DNA from: Actinoplanes subtropicus
GTDB taxonomy: Bacteria; Actinomycetota; Actinomycetes; Mycobacteriales; Micromonosporaceae
DNA length: 64,000 nt
Assembly (NCBI RefSeq): GCF_000721705.1
Contig: NZ_JOJL01000025.1
Location: 37,249 to 101,248, forward strand
Direction of reading: 5' to 3'
Shown here: positions 1 to 7,447 of the stretch, piece after piece
How the letters are laid out: the number at the start of each line of letters is the position of its first letter
Position numbering within the stretch: the first letter of the stretch is position 1
Translations under genes and position numbers: made by a program
The notes under the pieces: generated by a model
Database searches by the model: none
Seen by the model: only the letters and a program-made list of their open reading frames with translations
Told to the model about the DNA's origin: nothing

Positions 1-1
1 C

Positions 2-919
2 GGCGCCCTTTACCCGGACCCCGGCACCAACGCCACGGAGCTGATGCAGTTCGCCGATATCGCGATGTATACGGCGAAGCGCAGCCGCTGCGGCATCACG
101 ATCTACAACCCCGGCGCGGACGGTGACCACCCGGATCGGCCGGCCACCCCGGGCGAGTTGCGGCACGCCATCCAGAACGACGAGCTGGAGCTGTTGTTCC
201 AGCCCCAGGTGGACTCCGGCACGAGGCGGCTGGCCGGGGTGGAGGCGCTGGTCCGCTGGCGCCACCCGGCCTGCGGCCTGCTCGAGCCCGAGAAGTTCGT
301 CCCGGTCGCCGAGCAGGGCGGCCTGATGACCGTCATGACCGACCTGATCCTGGCCGACGTCGTGGAGTACTACCACACGTGGCGGAGCCAGGACCTCAGG
401 TTGCCGGCGGCGGTCGACATCGGCGGCCCCTGCCTGCTCGACAAGGGGTTCCCGGCGCGGGTCGCGAAGTTGCTGCGCCGGCACGACATGCCGGCCGGCG
501 ACCTCACCTTGGAGGTCACCGAGGCCGCGCTGGCCGCCGACCCGGCATCGACCGCGGCCACCTTGGCGGCCCTGCGCGACCTGGGCGTGCGGATTTCCCT
601 CGACGGCTTCGGCACCGGCGCGTCGGCCCTGTGCCACCTGCAGACCATGCCCCTGGACGAGCTGAAGATCGACGGCCGGATCACCGCCCGCACCTTCACC
701 ACCGACAACGGCCAGGCCATGCTGACCGCGATGATCCAGCTCGCCCACGCCGCGTCCCTGCGGGTCGTGGTCGAGGGCGTCGAGGACGAACGCACCCTGG
801 GCCTCGTCGACCTCACCGGTGGCGATCTGGCCCAGGGCCGCCACATCTGCGGGCCGCTGGCCGCCGCCGACGTCCCCGCCTGGGCGGCGACGTGGCAGCA
901 GCCCTCCATCGCGGTCTGA
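2..919 (+). CDS. GGDEF-EAL diguanylate cyclase/phosphodiesterase-type protein, 5' partial
   Basis: The frame is open from base 2, so the start lies outside the window. The first codons encode the tail of a GGDEF domain (the ADIAMYTAKR segment), followed by a full EAL domain of about 245 residues. EAL enzymes hydrolyse cyclic di-GMP. Seen here: the EAL triplet near base 242, LVRW, the LEVTE glutamate, LKID, EGVE and the QG pair. Two expected metal or catalytic positions are changed. The usual NLS asparagine is replaced (VDIGG near base 414), and the DDFGTG motif reads DGFGTG near base 600. From family knowledge, such changes usually abolish hydrolysis, so the domain may instead sense c-di-GMP or act structurally. 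A bidirectional hairpin separates it from the convergent MFS gene. Confidence 0.9.
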   Translation, partial: GALYPDPGTNATELMQFADIAMYTAKRSRCGITIYNPGADGDHPDRPATPGELRHAIQNDELELLFQPQVDSGTRRLAGVEALVRWRHPACGLLEPEKFVPVAEQGGLMTVMTDLILADVVEYYHTWRSQDLRLPAAVDIGGPCLLDKGFPARVAKLLRRHDMPAGDLTLEVTEAALAADPASTAATLAALRDLGVRISLDGFGTGASALCHLQTMPLDELKIDGRITARTFTTDNGQAMLTAMIQLAHAASLRVVVEGVEDERTLGLVDLTGGDLAQGRHICGPLAAADVPAWAATWQQPSIAV

Positions 920-936
920 CGACTCGCGATCGACAG

Positions 937-959
937 CCCGGGGGATCAGGCCTCCCGGG
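937..959. terminator. Bidirectional hairpin between convergent genes
   Basis: CCCGGGGG at 937-944 pairs with the segment at 952-959. This is eight base pairs including one G-T wobble, with a 7-nt loop. It sits between the EAL gene stop (919) and overlaps the 3' end of the MFS gene (stop 946-948). There is no clear T-tract, as is common in high-GC actinomycetes. Confidence 0.5.
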
Positions 960-2373
960 TGCGGGCGGCCCGTGCGGCGAGCGGGATCACGTTGAGCAGG
1001 AGACCGGCCACGGCGACACCGGTGATGAGGTTGAGACCGGGGTGGAACTGGCCGAAATCGGTGGCCGCGCCGGCTCCCGTGGAAACCAGGGCGGTGACCA
1101 CGGCCAGCACCAGGGCGGCGCCCACCTGGCCCGAGGACTGGACCAGGCCGGAGGCCAGGCCCTGCTCCGAGTCGGGGATCCCGTCCGTGGCCTGGGCCAT
1201 GATCGAACTGAAGCCGAAGCCGAAGCCGCCGCCGAGCAGCAGCATCGTGGGCATGACGGTGAGCAGGTAGTGGGGCTGGGTGCCGGCAGTTGCCAGGAAC
1301 CACACGTACCCGAGGCTGAGCGACACCATCGCGGTGACGATCAGCGGCGCGGTGCCGTACCGGGTGATCAGCCGGCCGACGAACGGGGAGCCGAAGGCCA
1401 CCAGCAGGCCGGCGGGCAGCAGCGCCAGCGCCATCCGCAGCGGCGCCCAGTGCAGCACGTCCTGCAGGTACAGGGTCATCATGAACTGGAAGCTCACGTA
1501 CGAGCCGAGCAGCGCGATCATGCTGGCATTGGCCCGGACGATCGAGCCGATCCGCAGGATGCCGAGGCGGACCAGCGGGTGCGGCACCCGGTTCTCGATG
1601 AACACGAAGGCGGCCAGCAGGGCGACCGCCAGCGCGAACAGGCCGACGGTCACCGGGTCGAGCCAGCCGCGGGCGGGGGCCGAGACGACCGAGTAGACGA
1701 CGAGCAGCATGCCGGCGATGAGGGTGGCCGCGCCGGGCAGGTCGTGGCCGCCGCGAGCCGCGGGCCGGTCCCGGGCGATCAGGGCGAAACCGCCGGCCAG
1801 GGCAAGCAGCGCGAGCGGCACCGGCACCAGGAAGTTCCACCGCCAGCCGAGGCTGGTGAGCAGGCCGCCGAGGATCAGGCCGGACGAGTAGCCGCTCGCC
1901 CCGAAGACCGTGAAGATCGACAGCGCCCGGTTGCGGGCCGGCCCCTCCGGGAACGTGGTGGTCAGGATCGACATCGCGGTCGGCGCGGTGAACGCGGCGG
2001 CCAGGCCCTTGACGAACCGGGTGGCGATCAGCAGGCCGCCGTCGTCGACCAGGCCGCCGACCAGCGAGGCGACGGTGAAGACGGCGAGCGCGCCGAGGAA
2101 CACCCGGCGCCGGCCGAGCAGGTCGGCGGTGCGCCCGCCGAGCAGCAGCAGGCCGCCGTAGCCGAGCACGTAGCCGTTGACGATCCACTGCAGCGAGGTG
2201 GTGGACAGGCCCAGTTCGGTACCGATGGACGGCAGGGCCACGCCGACCATGGAGACGTCGAGACCGTCCAGGAACAGGACGGCGCAGAGGACCGCGAGCA
2301 CTCCCCACAACCGGGGGCTCCAGCGGACTTCTGCGGGTGCCGCGACCGGCGGCAAGGATTCCGTGATAGTCAC
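946..2373 (-). CDS. MFS drug-efflux transporter, DHA2-like (14 TM)
   Basis: The product is a 475-residue integral membrane protein of the major facilitator superfamily, probably a proton-driven efflux pump for drugs or other small molecules. The N-terminal half has the motif-A-like loop GGRTADLLGRRR, and the motif-C-like glycine-rich helix lies further on. Hydrophobic segments number about 14, as in the DHA2 family. The frame is open far upstream (to 2838), but residues before VTITESL would run through the divergent MarR gene and its promoter, so the GTG at 2373 is chosen. The gene is transcribed away from the MarR gene across a perfect palindrome, the usual layout for a MarR-repressed efflux pump. 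The substrate cannot be told from sequence. Confidence 0.9.
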   Translation of the reverse strand: MTITESLPPVAAPAEVRWSPRLWGVLAVLCAVLFLDGLDVSMVGVALPSIGTELGLSTTSLQWIVNGYVLGYGGLLLLGGRTADLLGRRRVFLGALAVFTVASLVGGLVDDGGLLIATRFVKGLAAAFTAPTAMSILTTTFPEGPARNRALSIFTVFGASGYSSGLILGGLLTSLGWRWNFLVPVPLALLALAGGFALIARDRPAARGGHDLPGAATLIAGMLLVVYSVVSAPARGWLDPVTVGLFALAVALLAAFVFIENRVPHPLVRLGILRIGSIVRANASMIALLGSYVSFQFMMTLYLQDVLHWAPLRMALALLPAGLLVAFGSPFVGRLITRYGTAPLIVTAMVSLSLGYVWFLATAGTQPHYLLTVMPTMLLLGGGFGFGFSSIMAQATDGIPDSEQGLASGLVQSSGQVGAALVLAVVTALVSTGAGAATDFGQFHPGLNLITGVAVAGLLLNVIPLAARAARTREA

Positions 2374-2386
2374 GGCGGCGACGCTA

Positions 2387-2428
2387 TATGCGTACGCATA
2401 GAATGACAACGCAATAGAGTCGTACGCA
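2387..2428. promoter_or_regulatory. Candidate MarR operator in the MFS/marR divergent promoter
   Basis: TATGCGTACGCATA at 2387-2400 is a perfect 14-bp palindrome. A second partial copy, TCGTACGCA, lies at 2420-2428, so the CGTACGCA core occurs twice 32 bp apart. The site lies 14-27 bases upstream of the MFS start and 76-89 bases upstream of the MarR start. Size and placement fit autoregulation by the MarR dimer. This is inference from symmetry and location. Confidence 0.6.
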
Positions 2429-2475
2429 ACAAATGCTGGTGCATCCATGATGCGTGACGAGTAAGATGCAGCGAC

Positions 2476-2859
2476 ATGGAGGCCGAATCCCTGCTCGTCG
2501 ACCGGTGGCGATCGCTGCTGACGAGCTACAACGCCGTCGCCGCGCAGTTGGAGCGCGCCCTGCAGGAGGCGCACGGCCTCACCCTGAGCGACTTCGAAAC
2601 CCTGGATCGTCTCACCACCAGGGAGTGTGACAAGCGACGCATGCAAGATCTCGCCGCCGCCATGTACCTGAGCCAGAGCGCCCTGTCCCGGACGGTCGCG
2701 CGCCTGGAGAAGGGCGGCCTGGTCTCCCGTACGCATTGCGAGGACGACCGGCGCGGCGTCTTCGTCGAGCTCACCGAGGCGGGGCTGCGCCGGCACGCCG
2801 AGGCCCGCCAGACCCAGGTCGCCGTCCTTGCCGAGCACCTGGCGGTGGCGGCCGGGTAG
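2476..2859 (+). CDS. MarR-family transcriptional regulator
   Basis: The 127-residue protein is a winged helix-turn-helix repressor. The recognition region reads LAAAMYLSQSALSRTVARLE (residues about 58-77), followed by the wing with the family's DDRRG signature (CEDDRRGVFVELT). The N-terminal helices form the dimer interface. The protein is slightly shorter than typical MarR members (about 140-150), losing part of the last dimerisation helix. It is divergent from the MFS pump, and a palindromic operator lies between them, so it probably represses the pump and itself until a ligand binds. The ligand is unknown. Confidence 0.9.
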   Translation: MEAESLLVDRWRSLLTSYNAVAAQLERALQEAHGLTLSDFETLDRLTTRECDKRRMQDLAAAMYLSQSALSRTVARLEKGGLVSRTHCEDDRRGVFVELTEAGLRRHAEARQTQVAVLAEHLAVAAG

Positions 2860-2881
2860 GAGGTAGGCCGACCCGGCCGCC
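2847..2881. terminator. Bidirectional terminator between marR and DUF4242 genes
   Basis: GGCGGCCGGG (2847-2856) and CCCGGCCGCC (2872-2881) form a perfect 10-bp stem with a 15-nt loop. The left arm overlaps the marR stop region, and the right arm precedes the 3' end of the convergent gene. Confidence 0.65.
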
Positions 2882-2895
2882 GGCTCCCCCCGGAG

Positions 2896-3147
2896 TTACG
2901 ACCCTTCCTGCACCTGGTAGATCTCGTCGGCCACCAGCCCGTGGGCCTCCCGGTGCACGTCCGCCGCGGCCTCCGCGGACGGCGCCTCGACCAGGCAGAA
3001 TATCTTGCCCTGCGCCTCGTCCACCCAGTACCGCAGGTAGCTCACGTCGTGCCCGCCCTGCGTCTGCAGGTCGGCCAGGTGCGCCTTGGCGACATCGTCC
3101 ATCGCCACCCGGCCGTCCATCGTGTGCACATCCATATAAATCGGCAT
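2896..3147 (-). CDS. DUF4242 small protein (SCO4226-like)
   Basis: The protein has 83 residues and reads across its full length like the DUF4242 family: the LRYWVDEAQGKIFCLVEAP core, then the EAAADVHREAHGLVADEI helix. The family is a ferredoxin-like alpha/beta fold; the Streptomyces member SCO4226 is described as a nickel-binding protein. His and Cys residues in the core (VHREAHG, FCLVEAP) could bind metal. Upstream on this strand lie paired ACCCAG repeats and the truncated LAL ATPase gene. DUF4242 genes are often near LuxR/LAL regulators, so it may once have been a target of that regulator. The physiological role is unknown. Confidence 0.85.
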   Translation of the reverse strand: MPIYMDVHTMDGRVAMDDVAKAHLADLQTQGGHDVSYLRYWVDEAQGKIFCLVEAPSAEAAADVHREAHGLVADEIYQVQEGS

Positions 3148-3202
3148 CTGTCGCCCCTTCCGCTTACGTCAGCGAAGGCAACCGTACGGCCGCAAGGGGT
3201 GC

Positions 3203-3226
3203 ACCCAGATCGGTACGACTACCCAG
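3203..3226. promoter_or_regulatory. Direct ACCCAG repeats upstream of the DUF4242 gene
   Basis: ACCCAG occurs at 3203-3208 and again at 3221-3226, an 18-bp period. They flank CGGTACGA, about 56-79 bases upstream of the DUF4242 start. They could be an activator site. Support is positional only. Confidence 0.25.
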
Positions 3227-3240
3227 TTTTCGGCGACGGC

Positions 3241-5100
3241 CTACCCATCTATCGACGACACGAGACCGCGCCGGCCGCGCACCGTGGCCAGGGCGAGAAG
3301 CGGGCTGATCCGGTTGATCGGCGACGCGTCGTAGCGGGTGAGCAGCCGGCCGGCCAGCGCCGCCGACTCGTCCCACCGATCGGTACGGGCCAGGGTCACC
3401 GCATGCTCGCCGCGCATGCTCGTCCCGTACGTCGGCATGTCGTGCTCGTCGCAGTAGGTGAGGCCGTCCCGATAGACCACCTCCGCCTCCGGATAGCGCC
3501 GCTCGCAGGACAGCGACCCGTAGAGATTGTGATAGGCGCGGGCGGCCTGCTCCGCGAGCCGGTGGTCGAGCGCGACCGCGAGGGCCCGGCGCATCCCGTC
3601 CTGCCACGGCTGCCCGTTCGCGGCGGCCACGCACGCCTCGGTGTTCAACGCGTCGCTGACCACCTCGTGCAGCCCGAGAGGGGCCGCCACCTCGCGCGCC
3701 GACGCGGCCAGCCGGGCGGTGTCGGCCTGCCGGTTGGCGAGCATCCGCTGGCCGGCCAGCTGGGCATAGGCGCGCGCCAGCTCCGGGGTCGGGCCAATCG
3801 GCTCGAGCAGGGCGACCGCCTCCTCCGCGGAGGCCATCCCCTCCGATCCCCGGCACTGGCTCACCATCGCGGCCGAGCGCCGGCGGAGCGCATCCCCCTC
3901 GCGTACGCGATCACCGGCCGAACGCCACAGCTCGCGCGCGCGTTCCGCCGCCCGGACCGAGTCGTCTCCCCGGTCGACGAGCGAAAGCTCGTCACTCAGC
4001 CGGTCGTAGAGTTCGGCGCGCTCGGCCGGCGGCAGCCCCGCGGCGAACCGCAACGCGCGCTCGTACTGCGCCGCCGCCTCCCGGTGCGAGGCCAGTTCGG
4101 CCGCCCGGCGGGCCGCCCGCACCGCGTAGTGCAGCACCGCCGGCTCGTCCCGGGCACCCTCGGCGTGATAGGCCATCCGCGCGTCGTCGTCGCCGGCCAG
4201 CGCCCGCAGCCCGGCCAGGATCGCGGCGTGGAGGCGGCCGGTGCGGTGCGCCGGGATCGACTGCTCGACCGCGAGGCGGGTCAGCTCGTGCCGGAACCGC
4301 AGGCCCGGCCCGTCGCCGACGAGCAGCCCGGCGGTGACCACCTCGTCGACCGCGGCGTCCAGCAGCCGCGGGTCGATCCGGCCGGCGACCAGCGCGGCCG
4401 CCTCCAGCGCGCGCCGGGCCTCGGCGGAGAGCCCGGCCGCCCGGGCGAGCACCGCGTCCCGCGCCGTGGCCGGCACCTCGCCGGTCAGCCCGGCGCGCAA
4501 CACCTCGGTGACGAAGAACGGGTTGCCGCCGGTCAGCTCGTAGAGCCCGTCGGGCGCCGCGTCGCCGGCCAGCGCGCGCACGGCCGCCGGCGTGAGCGGA
4601 CTCAGCCCCACCCGCCGGGTCGAGCGCAGCGTGCCGAGCTCACCGACCGCGACCCGCAGAGGGTGACCCGGCGCGAGCCCGTCGTCCCGGTAGGTCACGA
4701 TGAGTAGCACGGCGAGATTACGCAGGCGCCGGGCCAGGAACCGGACGAGATCGATGGTCGCCTCGTCGGCCCAGTGCAGGTCCTCGATCACCAGGACGTC
4801 CAGCGAGGGTCCGTTCACCGCGCGAAGCAGCGCTTCGAACAAATCGCCTCGACCGGACACCTCGGAGAAATCCGAGAGTCCCATGTCGAAGAGCGGTCCG
4901 AGCGGCCGCGGCGTGGACAAGCCATCACAAAGCCCCCACGCCCAGCGCGCCTCGACCACCGTCGCCAGCTCCTCGACGAGCGCCGACTTGCCGATCCCGG
5001 CCTCACCCGGGACCAGCACCAGCCGCCCGTCGCCACCCCGCGCCTGCGCCGCGTACTCGGCCAGCGAGGCCAGCGCCGCCTCCCGCTCCACCAGGGCCAT
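3241..5100 (-). CDS. LAL-type AAA ATPase regulator, truncated (no LuxR HTH)
   Basis: The 619-residue protein starts at MALVEREAALASL, the usual beginning of LAL (large ATP-binding LuxR) regulators. The P-loop GEAGIGKS lies near residues 33-40 and a Walker B segment LVIEDLHWAD near residue 105. An NB-ARC-like region and TPR-like helices follow. Full members run to about 850-950 residues and end in a LuxR helix-turn-helix. Here the protein stops abruptly after LLALATVRGRRG, inside the TPR region, with a TAG at 3241. The next 93 bases hold no continuation in any frame, because the DUF4242 promoter begins there. It has therefore probably lost its DNA-binding domain by deletion and may be a decaying gene. 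No strong Shine-Dalgarno is seen. Confidence 0.75.
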   Translation of the reverse strand: MALVEREAALASLAEYAAQARGGDGRLVLVPGEAGIGKSALVEELATVVEARWAWGLCDGLSTPRPLGPLFDMGLSDFSEVSGRGDLFEALLRAVNGPSLDVLVIEDLHWADEATIDLVRFLARRLRNLAVLLIVTYRDDGLAPGHPLRVAVGELGTLRSTRRVGLSPLTPAAVRALAGDAAPDGLYELTGGNPFFVTEVLRAGLTGEVPATARDAVLARAAGLSAEARRALEAAALVAGRIDPRLLDAAVDEVVTAGLLVGDGPGLRFRHELTRLAVEQSIPAHRTGRLHAAILAGLRALAGDDDARMAYHAEGARDEPAVLHYAVRAARRAAELASHREAAAQYERALRFAAGLPPAERAELYDRLSDELSLVDRGDDSVRAAERARELWRSAGDRVREGDALRRRSAAMVSQCRGSEGMASAEEAVALLEPIGPTPELARAYAQLAGQRMLANRQADTARLAASAREVAAPLGLHEVVSDALNTEACVAAANGQPWQDGMRRALAVALDHRLAEQAARAYHNLYGSLSCERRYPEAEVVYRDGLTYCDEHDMPTYGTSMRGEHAVTLARTDRWDESAALAGRLLTRYDASPINRISPLLALATVRGRRGLVSSIDG

Positions 5101-5241
5101 ACGGTTCAGTCTGCCGCGAAACTTCAAATTCCCTTGCGCGTACGCGTGGGCACGAGTCCCCGGTGAGCCGGACCGGCCAGGCGGTCCGTCACCCCCGTCA
5201 CCCGGCTGCCGGGCTGTTCCCGTGCCGTCGCCGTCAAGGCT

Positions 5242-5258
5242 GGCGGGCTGCGCCCGCT
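5242..5258. terminator. Hairpin just downstream of the MaoC gene
   Basis: GCGGGC (5243-5248) pairs with GCCCGC (5252-5257) across a 3-nt loop, extended by one G-T pair at 5242/5258. On the minus strand it begins at the MaoC stop codon (5258-5260). The stem is short, so the terminator role is tentative. Confidence 0.4.
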
Positions 5259-5725
5259 CAGGGCCGGCGGAGCATCAAGTTGACGGCCACCAGGCTGAGG
5301 ACGATCTGATCCTCCTGGTTGAGCAGTTGGGCGCGGGTGCGGACGATCCCCCGGTCGGGCTTCGATCGGGACGGCCGGGTCTCCACGATCCGGACGCGCA
5401 GCCGCAGCCGGTCGTCCGGGCGGACCGGATGCGGCCACCGCAGCTCGTCCACCCCGGGCGAGGCGAGGCTGGCCACTGTCGACAGAAAGTTGTCGGCGAA
5501 CAGGCGCATGAAGATGCCCGACGTGTGCCACCCGCTGGCGATCAGGCCGTGGAACGGGCCGCCGGCCGCGAACTCCCGATCGGTGTGGATCGGCTGCGGG
5601 TCGAACCGCCGGGCGAACTCGAGGATCTCCTCCTCGGTGATCGTGACGTCGCCGAACTCGTAGACCGCGCCGGTCTTGTAGTCCTCGAACCAGCGGTCGT
5701 CACTCGGAGTGGGAAACTGCGCCAT
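5258..5725 (-). CDS. MaoC-like hotdog-fold dehydratase
   Basis: The 155-residue protein is a single hotdog domain of the MaoC/(R)-specific enoyl-CoA hydratase type. The hydratase-2 motif is visible: FDPQPIH with Asp42 and His47, then GPFHGLIASGWHT. These residues normally activate water for addition to a 2-enoyl thioester. The first Met of the open frame is at 5791, but MAQFPTPSDDRWFEDY at 5725 matches the family start and leaves the divergent promoter and its palindrome free. The substrate is unknown and there is no fatty-acid operon nearby. Some stand-alone members have been co-opted in polyketide or polyhydroxyalkanoate metabolism. Confidence 0.85.
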   Translation of the reverse strand: MAQFPTPSDDRWFEDYKTGAVYEFGDVTITEEEILEFARRFDPQPIHTDREFAAGGPFHGLIASGWHTSGIFMRLFADNFLSTVASLASPGVDELRWPHPVRPDDRLRLRVRIVETRPSRSKPDRGIVRTRAQLLNQEDQIVLSLVAVNLMLRRP

Positions 5726-5785
5726 ACCGGACAGCGTCGCACGAAGATCGCCGGTTTCCGCACTCGCACCGACAAAATCACGACG

Positions 5786-5807
5786 CGTCACTCAGTGACG
5801 TGTGTCA
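5786..5807. promoter_or_regulatory. Palindromic candidate operator between maoC and SGNH genes
   Basis: CGTCACT-C-AGTGACG at 5786-5800 is a perfect inverted repeat with a 1-nt centre. A third half-site follows, forming TGAC-GTGT-GTCA at 5796-5807. It lies between the divergent MaoC (start 5725) and SGNH hydrolase (start 5838) genes, in a good position to control either. No cognate regulator can be assigned. Confidence 0.45.
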
Positions 5808-5837
5808 ATATGACCGATGGATAAGGAGGTCATCACG

Positions 5838-7136
5838 GTGCGCAAATATCGTCGTCCGACGGCGGCCCTGATCCTCGGACTGGCCGCCGCCACCACCTTC
5901 GGCTCGACCGGACCGTCCGACGCGGCGGCCGGACCGCATCCCGCCGCCGCGCCCGCCGGCATCTGGTCGGCGTCCCTGGAGGGCGTGCACGGCGTCGCTC
6001 CCGACGCGACCGTGCGGCAGATCGCCCGGGTCTCGGTGGCCGGCGCCGGCCTCCGGGTACGCCTCGGCAATCCCTTCGGCGCGTCCCCGGTCGTGATCCG
6101 GGAAGCCTGGCTGGGCCGCCCGATCGCGCCCGGCTCGGCCCGCCTGGCGCCCGGCTCCAACCAGCGCGTCACCTTCCACGGTGCACGGACGGTCACCATC
6201 CCGCCCGGCCAGGAGACGGTCAGTGACCCGGTGCCGATCACCGTGGCCGCCCAGCAGGACGTGGCGGTCAGCCTCTACGCGCCCGGCAGCCCGGTCGACG
6301 ACCACACCTTCCCGCCGTTCGCCTACGACCCGCCCGCCTCGTACATCGGCACCGGCGGCAACACCGCGTCGGCGACCTCGGACGACGCCTTCCCCGGCCA
6401 CCCGGTGATCCCGGGCGGCACCGGCAGCACCGCGGCCGGCTACCACCCGGGCCAGACCTGGTGGATGGACCTGGTCACCGCCGACCGCCCGGCGGCCCGC
6501 GGCACCCTGGTCACCCTCGGCGACTCGATCACCGACGGCTACAACGCGGTCGGCCCGCCCGGCCAGCGCTGGACCGACGTGCTCGCCGACCGGCTCGACG
6601 CGCTGCCCGCCGAGGCCCGGCTGTCCGTGGCCAACGCCGGCATCTCCGGCAACACGGTCAGCGTGCAGCCCAACCCGTACGACCCGACCGGCCAGTGCTG
6701 CGGCCCGCCGGCGCCGCAGCGCCTCGACCGCGACGTCCTCGCCGTCCCCGGCCTGCGAACGGTCCTGCTGCTGGAGGGCACCAACGACATCGGTGGCGGC
6801 GACAACGCCCCGCCGGCCTCCGCCACCCAGGTGATCGACGCCATGCGCGCCATCGCCGCCCGGGTCCACGCCCGGCACGCCCGCATCGTCGGCGCCACCA
6901 TCCTGCCGATGTGCAACCCGGCCGGCAGCGCCAAGGAACAGACCCGTCTGGCCGTCAACCAGTGGATCCGTACCACCGATGTCTTCGACGACGTCGTCGA
7001 CTTCGACGCGGTGCTCCGCGACCCGGCCGACCCGACGGTGATGATCGCCGATCTCCGCAACGACTGCTACCACCCCAACGCCGCGGGCGACCAGCTCCTG
7101 GGCCGCAGCATCCCGCTACCGGCCGTCCTCGGCTGA
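5838..7136 (+). CDS. Secreted SGNH/GDSL hydrolase
   Basis: The product has 432 residues. The GTG at 5838 follows a near-perfect Shine-Dalgarno (AAGGAGGT, 5823-5830) at 7 nt, which decides the start over the ATG at 5817. Residues 1-30 form a signal peptide (RKYRR, hydrophobic core, ending near DAAAG). Residues about 40-215 are a beta-rich accessory domain, and the SGNH domain follows. The catalytic blocks are intact: GDSITDG (nucleophile Ser230), NAGISGN, GTNDI, and DCYHPN (Asp409 and His412). It is probably an extracellular esterase or carbohydrate deacetylase-like enzyme. The substrate is not evident. Confidence 0.9.
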   Translation: MRKYRRPTAALILGLAAATTFGSTGPSDAAAGPHPAAAPAGIWSASLEGVHGVAPDATVRQIARVSVAGAGLRVRLGNPFGASPVVIREAWLGRPIAPGSARLAPGSNQRVTFHGARTVTIPPGQETVSDPVPITVAAQQDVAVSLYAPGSPVDDHTFPPFAYDPPASYIGTGGNTASATSDDAFPGHPVIPGGTGSTAAGYHPGQTWWMDLVTADRPAARGTLVTLGDSITDGYNAVGPPGQRWTDVLADRLDALPAEARLSVANAGISGNTVSVQPNPYDPTGQCCGPPAPQRLDRDVLAVPGLRTVLLLEGTNDIGGGDNAPPASATQVIDAMRAIAARVHARHARIVGATILPMCNPAGSAKEQTRLAVNQWIRTTDVFDDVVDFDAVLRDPADPTVMIADLRNDCYHPNAAGDQLLGRSIPLPAVLG

Positions 7137-7207
7137 CCGGCCACTGCCCGGACGATCCGAACCGTGCGACCCTGGCCATGGTCATTCCCAACCTCCGGAG
7201 GTCGAAA

Positions 7208-7426
7208 GTGGAGTTCCCCGAGGCAGTCGAGGTAGCCGTGGTGGACAGCCGCATCGAGGCGGAGGTGATCGCCGGCCTGCTCCGGAGCAACGGCATCAAG
7301 GTCGGGATCAATGCGGACGACGCCGGCGGCCAGGATCCGGCCCTGCAGCTGGAGGGCGTCCAGGTCCTCGTCTCCCCCGAGGACGCCCCGGCCGCCCGCA
7401 AGCTGCTCGCCGCCCGGCTCGCCTAG
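7208..7426 (+). CDS. DUF2007-like small protein
   Basis: The protein has 72 residues starting at GTG 7208 behind a clear GGAGGT (7197-7202, spacing 5). The body, VAVVDSRIEAEVIAGLLRSNGIKV then VQVLVSPEDAPAARKLL, is the ferredoxin-like pattern of DUF2007 putative signal-transducing proteins, which are about 70 residues long. An upstream ATG at 7179 has no matching ribosome site. The gene stands alone after the SGNH hydrolase (71-nt gap), and its stop codon lies inside the loop of a strong terminator hairpin. Function is unknown. Confidence 0.8.
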   Translation: MEFPEAVEVAVVDSRIEAEVIAGLLRSNGIKVGINADDAGGQDPALQLEGVQVLVSPEDAPAARKLLAARLA

Positions 7427-7436
7427 CGAGCCGGGC
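7412..7436. terminator. Strong bidirectional terminator between DUF2007 and pucR-like genes
   Basis: GCCCGGCTCGC (7412-7422) pairs perfectly with GCGAGCCGGGC (7426-7436), an 11-bp stem with a 3-nt CTA loop. The DUF2007 stop codon TAG occupies 7424-7426. The convergent gene ends at 7448. Confidence 0.75.
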
Positions 7437-7447
7437 CGGCTTGCCGC

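Noticed and set aside
379..2406. 675-codon + strand frame across the EAL 3' end and the MFS gene
   Set aside because: The translation is Arg/Gly/Gln-rich with no domain, and it runs antisense to a clear membrane transporter.
2374..2838. N-terminal extension of the MFS protein to 630 residues
   Set aside because: It would be antisense to the marR gene and include the operator. The transporter homology starts just after the GTG at 2373.
5726..5791. Longer start for the MaoC protein (MTRRDFVGAS)
   Set aside because: It would place the start inside the palindromic divergent promoter. The family homology begins at MAQFPTPSDD.
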